Assembly (NCBI RefSeq): GCF_000218685.1
Contig: NW_006763306.1
Span: 644,812-708,811, forward strand
Reading direction: 5' to 3'
Source of the DNA: Serpula lacrymans var. lacrymans S7.9
Lineage: Eukaryota; Basidiomycota; Agaricomycetes; Boletales; Serpulaceae
DNA length: 64,000 nt
Each line of letters starts with the position of its first letter. Position 1 is the first letter of the stretch. The notes beneath the pieces were generated by a model. The model saw only the letters and a list, made by a program, of their open reading frames with translations. It did not search any database and was not told where the DNA came from. This document shows, one piece after another, positions 56,787 to 64,000 of the stretch. The translations under genes were made by a program, and so were the position numbers.

Positions 56787-57691
56787 ATGGATCATCAAAC
56801 CAGCCTTCATCCATTGTCACCGCTTTCTCCAACATTCTCGCCGCCAAACAGTCCGGGTTTCCCGAGCTCTTCTAACTTTAGGAGCTTCTGTCTTTCCCGG
56901 CGGCCAAGCTTGATAGGCAATTTGTCGTCAGATATACCGGCCTCAAATGACGGTGACACATCTCCCTCTTGCCAGAAACGTCTGAAGATATGGCCTGGGA
57001 CATATGTAGCTTTCGCACTTGATACGGGACAACTAGAGGCCTCGTTGGAGAAAGATTCCAGGGCGCAAAGAGCGATCAGGGAATTCACCCCAGGACGCTA
57101 TCTTGGGCTTGTTACTGCATCTCACGTCTACGAAGGCGATGAAGACGGACAAATTGTAAACGAATTGATAGTCAATTTTGCGACAAAGATTGCGCCACCT
57201 CATCCATCAGATTTGCACTGGCTTCCGATATCCCCTGTCAGTGTCCCAGAGCTGCAAGACTCCATGCTGCGCACCTCATTGTTATTCCCGTGGATGGACT
57301 ACAAGCAATGGACGACGTTCGGAGTTCGATTGCGGATTGAACAGATACATGCTTCCTCTCTGGTCTTCGAGCTAGAACATGATGATTTTTCCCGATTTGA
57401 AGATAGGGCGGGGGGTGATCATGACCTGTTCGATCGTTCGGCGGCAAACGCAAATGAAGTGGATCGATCTCCATCCAACATTGGAATCGCATCGTTCGCT
57501 GTGCCTGCCGAGGTTTGGCTCGACATTAGAACTAGCGGCGAGGATAGGGAGCCGTTGGAGCTAGCTAACGAGATTGGTTTTCTTGAAACGTGAGTGAAAA
57601 ATACTAGACGCCGCTAAAAGTACCTTTCAGGGGATTGATATTTCATTTTAAATCTAGCATCGCTGAGGGATATCGCGAAGGCGAGCGATAA
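56787..57691 (+). CDS. hypothetical protein with Pro/Ser-rich N-terminus
   Basis: Exon 1 is 56787-57589. A perfect GTGAGT donor there and a TAG acceptor at 57657 add a second exon, 57658-57691 (TIAEGYREGER-stop), giving 278 residues; without splicing it stops four bases later. The start has SPLSPTFSPPNSPGFP, resembling proline-directed phosphorylation sites. The folded part runs from GTYVAFALDTGQLEASLE to AVPAEVWLDIRTSG and contains HPSDLHWLPISP. I do not recognise the family; it has no membrane segment or signal peptide. Confidence 0.65.
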
Positions 57692-58005
57692 ATGGGTAAA
57701 GATCGAGCACAGTAACTCGGCGGTGTCGCGTAAGGAGACGGGTAATGGGAAGCGGTTTATGTGTAGAGTCAAAACCCTGGAGGCCCCCGTTGTTTGTTAA
57801 AGGGCCGAAGGATAAAGTGGTCGGAAATCATCGGCACCGTCATGATATCTAATCACAGATAAAGAGTATGCCTGAGGCTTTACCACACGAGTACAAATAT
57901 GTAGCATTGGCGAAGGGACCTGACTAAAACAAGACATCACAGTATAGGTCTTTGAATTGAACGTAAGTGGACTGTGACGTAGTGAAAGCAAATGAAAACC
58001 GTCAT

Positions 58006-59872
58006 TCATCGACGTCGAACGGTTGAGAACGTGCGAGGCTTCGTTCGAGCTTTTTTGTTCGCCTGAGGTCTGTCTTCAAGTTGATCTTCGTTTTCTTTAC
58101 CTTTTTCCTTCCCCTTGTCTTTCTCATCTACCTGCCAATCTGGAAACTTTCTTCGAGACGCACTGCTCCCACTTTCCAGATATTCCGCTCGGGTAACGAC
58201 ATGGTCAAAAAAGTCGGGCTGACGGGCAAAGTTGACGGCAGAATGGTAAGCTTCAGTAATGGGGCTAATGGTACAGTAAATCATGAATAAATGGCGCCTA
58301 AAGAGAGCAGCACTGCTGGCAAAACTTACTTATCGCACTGATAGATGGCAACATCAAAGTCCAGTGGGGCAAGCGATCGTAGCTCAGACAACCTAAGGCG
58401 TCATCACTATTTTTAGAAATGCATAATCAGAGGTAAGACCCACAGTCTAGCATGAAAACCTGGAAATAATGTATTGCCACCGATCAAGCCGATGTTTGCC
58501 CAAAACATGCCTTGAAGGTCTTGTGGCAAAAGCGAGATGGATGCCGCAATGGTTAGTGCCAGCCCTGATTGATCCAAACCTGAACTTCGGTTAGCGCATT
58601 ACGGACAATGGGCACGGGACCAACGCGCAGTGTTGGTTTGAGACCTACCGATGTCGTCGGGGCGAAAGATCAATTCTGGAATCGAAAAACGCTCGTTCTC
58701 CATGAAAAGAATTTGGTCTGATTCAGAGACAGTATCATGGGGCTGGCGGACACGCCCCTTTCGGTTACTAGAGAAGTCTGGTAGAATGTACTCTTGGACT
58801 ATCGGATTCCGTTTTGGCTTTAGACTGTAGATAGGAAAGCTCAGAATAAACCGGGAGAAGTTCAACCGGTGAACGAGGACTTACCGGCACATCTCCAAAT
58901 CTTGCGAGAAGCTGCTTGAAACGAAACAACATGACTCTTTCACATGGTTCATGATGTAAGTTTCGTCCATCATATTCCATTGGCGGTAAGATACGAGCTC
59001 TTTCAGCTGGTTAGTGAGTAATTTTCCTCCAACGTCTAATCTGGTCCGCATTGCATCGGTGTTAATTCATTTCGAACGGACTTCCAGAACAAAAGATCGG
59101 GCCATACCTTTTTATGGCATACCACTGTATTCGATGATTGATAATGGGGATGACGTGGGTAAAACTGAATCCCGAGTCCACAACCAGCGTGCATTCTGCT
59201 GGGGGATTGGTGTCGGATAAAAAGAGCTGGCCATGAGGGATCAGCGAAGCAGCTAAAGGAAGCATTTTGGTAACTCGTAGATTAGTGATAACAACTCAAA
59301 ACCCACGTGTACACCGATGGTACGAATGGAATTCATACTCTTCAAAGATGAATTGATCGTAGACATCTTGAATGTTGGGTAAATTGAAGTAGGGCTCTGT
59401 AATAAGGAGCGAGTTTTCCGGCGTGTTTACCTAAAAATCTCGTTAAGCGAACAGACAAGAGTGACAGATAAGGCCATCGCACTCCTAAGACTTGGGAGGA
59501 GAAGATGCCATCCCACACGGCCTTCTGTGCATCCCAGTCTACAAGGTAACCCTGTAGCACTTGAACAAACGTGAGTGCTCCTCGGTGATAGACAGATATG
59601 CAGAAGACGAACCTTTTCGAAGGGTAAGCGATAATGAAGAGAGGAGTAATCGCGACAGCGTTCCAGTTCGTGGCCAAAATAGGTGGTCTTGTCACCTTTT
59701 GAACGGACGATAGCATTGGGAATTATTCTGGCAATAACTCATGTCAATCAATGATTATCTTACATAGGTTCCGTACTCACCTGACTTCCTCAGGCTTCGC
59801 CGCGTCGCTCGCCACACCTGCTTTTATCGTGGAGGCTCCATTGTCTATAACAACTATGGAAGCGGGTTTCAT
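58006..59872 (-). CDS. ARP6: actin-related protein 6 (SWR1-complex subunit)
   Basis: The first exon, [20 protein letters not shown], is the actin-fold phosphate-1 loop. Later exons give [73 protein letters not shown], the family-typical [12 protein letters not shown] block and [12 protein letters not shown], ending with [31 protein letters not shown] and the IGLDQ(S/C)G motif are specific to Arp6. In yeast Arp6 is a core subunit of SWR1, which deposits histone H2A.Z. About nine introns. After TRAEYLE the protein continues with a Lys/Glu-rich tail ending RTFSTVRRR that most Arp6 proteins lack. Divergent from the TANGO2 gene. Confidence 0.88.
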
Positions 59873-60429
59873 TTGTGTTCTTCGTTTCTCTTGCTGCCTC
59901 GATCCTGTTCGCGAATCAGACACACAAGGTTCTGAGTCCAAGCTGGGTGTTCTTTCTCCAAGAAGCAGATAAAGGCTCAATACGGTGTAAGGCTAGGGAC
60001 AAGGGGGCGTGAGAACCTCTTCAGCCACCCAGCCCAGTCGTCTTGCCTCGTTTCTTCCCAATAACCAAGCAAACACTGCAGGGTGCTTGTCTCTGGCTAA
60101 TCTAGAATAACTGAAAATCCCTATCTTTGCACTCTCAGGCGTCGAATAAGCTGCAAATTGTATTGCCTGGCGTTCGCATTTTGCCGTCTGAGTATGTACT
60201 AAACATATCCCAGCGGTCTCGAGTCTGACTCTAAGCGGTCTTCACGCACAGCAGACCATAATTGTGAGTCTGATCTTTACAGCAATCCCCTTCATGTACC
60301 TGGACTTTTTAGTCATATCCCAGACGGCGTGTGCATTCAGCTCTTCTGAATCCCACATATTCAAATCTACATCTTTCATTGATCTCCCCAGCATCGTGTT
60401 TCGTGCAAGTACTCAGCGCTAGGTAGAAC
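59873..60429. other. shared upstream region, ARP6 and TANGO2
   Basis: A divergent promoter region of 557 bp; no gene seen. Confidence 0.5.
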
Positions 60430-61549
60430 ATGTGCGTTGCTTTATGGACCCTTGAGCATCCGGACTATTCTCTGTATGCATACCTTTCTTATCCGTGCAA
60501 GATTTCGAGAAAAAAACGTTGATGGTGATCGATCAAAAGCATCCTGTGCACGAATCGCGATGAATATCTATCCAGACCCACGAAAGAAGCCCACTTCCAT
60601 TCATTCGGCCACACGTCTTCAAGTATCAGCCGTGGAGAGGGGGCCATTTTGTCAGGCATTGACGTTCTTGCCGGGGGAACATGGTTGGGTCTCAGCCGGA
60701 CCGGGAAGATAGCAGTTTTGTAAGTCTTTTTCTGAAAGGCGCAAAATCTCACATCAAGGACCAGGCCCATACAAATTTTTTTCTCCTCTTTCACAGGACC
60801 AATATCACAGAACCGCTGGCAAAGTTCACTTCATCAAGGGGTCACCTCGTTTCTTCATTTCTTACGTCTGATTCCCCAAAGCACCTGCAAGACGCCATTG
60901 TGCCGCAAGACCGCATGTAACTTGCAACGTCGAGGACACGAGTGCGTGGCTGTGAGAAGAGCTTGTTGACCTTCTAATCAACGGCCCCTGTCCTTTGATG
61001 GCACGTATGTCACTAATCGCGGTGCTGGCGGATTCATCACTTCCCATGCTCTATCAAGCTCCCAAAGGCACTGCGGAGGGATGTCGAACGGCATCGAAGA
61101 CAAAGGAGCTAATGAATGGCCTAAAGTCCAACATGGCATCCGATCCCTGAAGGCTATACTGGAAACGTCAATGCCAGACAGGACTGAAGATCAGTTCACC
61201 GAGGAACTGTTTGACCTATTGACGTGAGTGCCAAGGCGTTGCTTTATCTGCTGCTCGTTCTGACTCAGACGTTAACCCAAGCTGGACTTCGCCAGAAGCG
61301 CCTCGTCAGCGTTCGGAGTTGCGGAACACAATCCAGGTCAATCCTCTACCGATCGTCTCCAACCCAACAGCCTCTATTGGTCATCGTGACCTTTATGGTA
61401 CTCGCCTTTCAACTGTGATATTAGTGAAAAGAGACGGCCAAGTGCTTTTCGTAGAAAGGGACAGATGGAAACAGGACGCTGAGAAAAAAGTAACACTGTC
61501 TGATCCTCAATCACAACGTGTTTTCCGGTTCGATCTACCCGTCAATTAG
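60430..61549 (+). pseudogene. TANGO2/NRDE-family protein with an apparent frameshift
   Basis: Exon 1, MCVALWTLEHPDYSL, joins exon 2, ILCTNRDEYLSRPT, which holds the family-defining TNRDE motif. Then come SGIDVLAGGTWLGLSRTGK and TNITEPLAKFTSSRGHLV, followed by TYVTNRGAGGFITS, GGMSNGIEDKGANEWPKV and a normal C-terminus (LYGTRLSTVILVKRDGQV, ending FRFDLPVN). TANGO2 proteins contribute to lipid, haem or secretory homeostasis; their biochemistry is debated. Between HLQDAIVPQDR (about 60914) and SFDGTYVTNRG (about 60990) the frame changes by one. No AG acceptor lies in the open part of the second frame, so an intron cannot fix it. It is either a pseudogene or a one-base assembly error near 60974. 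Confidence 0.78.
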
Positions 61550-61790
61550 TAGTGGGACACCTATGTAGCAAATCCGTGTATAGATAGTTAAGCAGCCAAA
61601 AAAAACTTGTGTAGTATACAATGTATAACATGCGACTCTATAGGACAGGACGGAGAGAAAGTACAAGCAGCCCGGAGGCCACCACAGCCCGCGTGATGTA
61701 CATAGAATATTCCGTGGAATCTCTAATCGTCCAAGGTTTCGGTGGCTAAACTGAATGAGTGCAGGTGTCCAGGATCAGCGGATCACCTGC

Positions 61791-63290
61791 TCATGTGATG
61801 ACATTACTATACAAATTCTGTTCACCCGATGATATGGGGAAATAAGGGTTATATCCGGCGGCGGAGGTCATTGCGTTCCAGTCAGGAGCAGAAGCCCCAG
61901 CGGAGGATCCATGAAATGGGGTACTTGAAGAGGACGAGTGGCTAGACATTATATCACTTTCCGTTGGTGTGGGAAGCGTGCCGTATGGTGACCCTGCTAC
62001 CTCTTCTAGCTCATTGCCACTGATTCTCACAAAAAACAAATTAGTTCATGTGCTGATGCGGCTGCGTCAGTTTGAAGAGAGACATACTGCATCATGTCGT
62101 TCAGCTCGACGATTCGCCTGTAGAGCTGACACTGCGTGTTCGAGGGATGTTGGGTGTACTGTCGCAACGAGCTCAGCGTATTTTGTAGTTGATGTGTCAG
62201 TGAGATCAAGGCGTGACCAGCAGCAGGATTTGTACGGCAGGGGCAGAAGGTCTGGGCTGGGGGGTTATCTGCAGTGAAGTGGTGGGCATACAACACCCTC
62301 TCGTCATTCAAAGAGAAACCATTCCCATTATCTGAAAACGAGGCTGAGCTGGCATTGTGATGATTTGGATATGAAGGCGCCGAGTACGTCATGGCGGAAC
62401 GCCCTCCCGAAGGGCCACTCCCGTTGCTAAAGTGATGCTGCGAGGTTTGACGCTCGTATGGCGAGACTGGCGAGGTCGAGTTATCTGACTGGAAACCGCT
62501 GTAGCACATTGGAGGCGAAGGCGAGAACCGGTAGAGGTGTTGCTGGGAGATGTCGGCTGGTGGTTCTGTTTTGACAGAGGCGGCGACGAGACCGCGAACC
62601 TCCATGTTGGGCTGGCCATGGGGTTGATCTGGCGAACGACCCCGGCGTTTTAACATATTGTTCTTTGCCGCTCGAGAGTGCCAGCGTTCGGAGGGGTCGC
62701 CGTCTCGAAAGTTGGCATCAGCCCAGCGGGGATGAGGCTTGCCTGTGCATGGATGATGAATATGAGATAGATAGATAGATAGATAGGTAATGGGATGTGA
62801 CGAAATACGTACCCCGTAATTCTCTAACCAGGCTCTCTAATTCTGCGATTCTATTACGAAGGCGGGTATTTTCATCTACAGAGGGATCGTCCCTGGACAA
62901 ACAAAAGAACACTCAACAAGAGTCAACAAAAGACGCAGAGATTCTCTTACCTCAACGCTGGGTCATCTATCTCATACACGCACAAGCCAGTCTGTGATGA
63001 ATACCGAGATGAATTTCGGCCGAGGATATGTCAACAAAAAAAGTTTTACCAGACCGAGCTGAATGCAACGCTGGCAAGGCCGTTTTCTATCGCACTTGGA
63101 GGAGAGTCAACGCGATGAAAAGTTTTAGAGAGTGTGCCGGGCTTACTTTGCGCTTTGAGGTGTGGCAGTTGAGACAGGACTGTGTGGTGCGATTGCGTCT
63201 CCTCTTTCTGTGGTCGGTGTCTACGGTGAAGTCGAGGTCCATGATTTCGCCTTTGAGCTGGATGGGAGGCTGGAAAGAGTCTGTGGACAT
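61791..63290 (-). CDS. Zn(II)2Cys6 transcription factor
   Basis: Exon 1 (63290-63147) starts MSTDSFQPPIQLKGEIMDLD and includes RKRRRNRTTQSCLNCHTSKRK. Exon 2 (from 63093) begins CDRKRPCQRCIQLGL and the next continues TGLCVYEIDDPALR, completing the six cysteines of a fungal binuclear cluster. A basic stretch and a short coiled coil (ENTRLRNRIAELESLVRELRG) follow, the usual linker and dimerisation element. The remainder is Ser/Pro/His-rich with a helix (LISLTHQLQNTLSSLRQY), then an intron, and ISGNELEEVAGSPYGTLPTP to the end. No fungal-TF 'middle homology' domain is seen, so it is one of the short type. About six exons. The target is unknown. Confidence 0.85.
62764..62786. repeat. GATA tetranucleotide microsatellite in an intron
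   Basis: About five tandem GATA/TAGA units in an intron of the Zn2Cys6 gene. Confidence 0.85.
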
Positions 63291-64000
63291 TTTGGAAGGA
63301 AAGTGGAATACGATGCGAGGAAAGAAAGAGACTGAGGAGAGACGGTGCTAGTCTTAAGTGCTTCACGGCGCCATTAAGTAACCAGAGAGATCCAGATCAC
63401 CTCGGGCATTGACAGATATGTATGTAGATACATACAAGTCTTATAAGTACATGTCCGAATTACATCTTCCCAATCATAATACAAAACCGGCAGGGGATAG
63501 CTGTGTGTGACCCTGGATGGCTTCCCAGTCTGGGCGGTGACATAAATATAACGTGTGAGCAGAGAAAGATTATGGCTCGCTCTGCAAGCAGCGAGGGGCC
63601 AGCTGGTTGCACATGGATCAAACGGTTGCTCTCCTTGATGCCACTAAACGCTACTTGGTCAGGTCATGACTCGAGACCACAGAGCCTAAATTCGAAATGC
63701 AGTGCCACGCTTGGAAACAAGCTTAGAAATCTGATAGACAGCATGTTCATGGCGCAACAATGCCTCCGTCTTTGAATCTCAGCGCGCACACAATGTCAAG
63801 ATCAGTTGGCACTTGTCCTCGTGCAGGCTGGCAGTGCTCATGTGGAAGAAATGGTCTGCAGTGCATAGCGTCGAGTATGGAACCTGCGAGGGATCCGCAG
63901 CTGACATAGGCCAAGGATGATTGAGTTTCAAGATGTCCGAGTGCACTACCTGCTACCTTCCTAAGCGTCAGAGGAAGAGAATACAGCCGCTCGCGACGTT
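63291..64000. other. upstream region of the Zn2Cys6 gene to window end
   Basis: No recognisable gene; a plus-strand frame of 90 codons at 63503-63775 has no motif. The window may cut into the next locus. Confidence 0.4.

Noticed and set aside
1..64000. CRISPR arrays, bacterial operons or defence islands
   Set aside because: Spliced genes, LTR elements and fungal protein families show this is a eukaryotic genome; no spaced direct-repeat array was seen.

Overview
This window is nuclear DNA of a basidiomycete fungus, most likely an Agaricomycete. The genes are dense and cut by many 45-65 nt GT-AG introns. The repeats are typical of mushrooms: a chromodomain Ty3/gypsy element, PIF/Harbinger-type DDE transposases, a FunK1-kinase relic and traces of copia. 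I named genes by reading translated motifs and joining exons by eye. No database search was possible.

Layout. Positions 1-7.7 kb are a compact housekeeping block: an Alr4036-type FMN-binding protein, a SPRY protein, RNA polymerase III subunit RPC11 (with a 7-nt exon), the Golgi nucleoside diphosphatase GDA1 and a Gcn4-like bZIP factor. About 3.3 kb without a recognisable gene follows. A secreted six-hairpin glycosidase gene (GH88/GH105-like) lies at 11.3-12.9 kb, and an intact paralogue with identical exon lengths lies at 31.3-32.8 kb. The 18 kb between them is a transposon nest: two broken Harbinger-type transposases, a solo LTR, a complete 6.2-kb gypsy element with matching 5-bp target duplications, a tRNA-like sequence, gag and copia relics, and a long inverted repeat.

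Positions 33.5-64 kb return to ordinary genes: a BTB protein, a GNAT acetyltransferase, prephenate dehydratase (PHA2, phenylalanine synthesis), a FunK1 relic, a 14-exon MFS transporter, a tiny six-exon cysteine-rich protein, a broken viperin-like radical-SAM gene, KIN17, a DSC3-like ubiquitin-ligase subunit, an importin-7/8-type karyopherin, an unknown conserved-looking protein, ARP6, a TANGO2/NRDE gene with a frame break, and a Zn2Cys6 factor. Several genes are divergent pairs sharing short promoters (SPRY/RPC11, KIN17/DSC3, ARP6/TANGO2).

The strongest observations beyond ordinary annotation concern the gypsy element. It has a textbook -1 frameshift cassette between gag and pol, and a primer-binding site complementary to the predicted 5' end of its own transcript (Tf1-type self-priming). 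Other points of note are the viperin pseudogene, the cysteine-rich micro-exon gene, and the glycosidase duplication bracketing the transposon nest.
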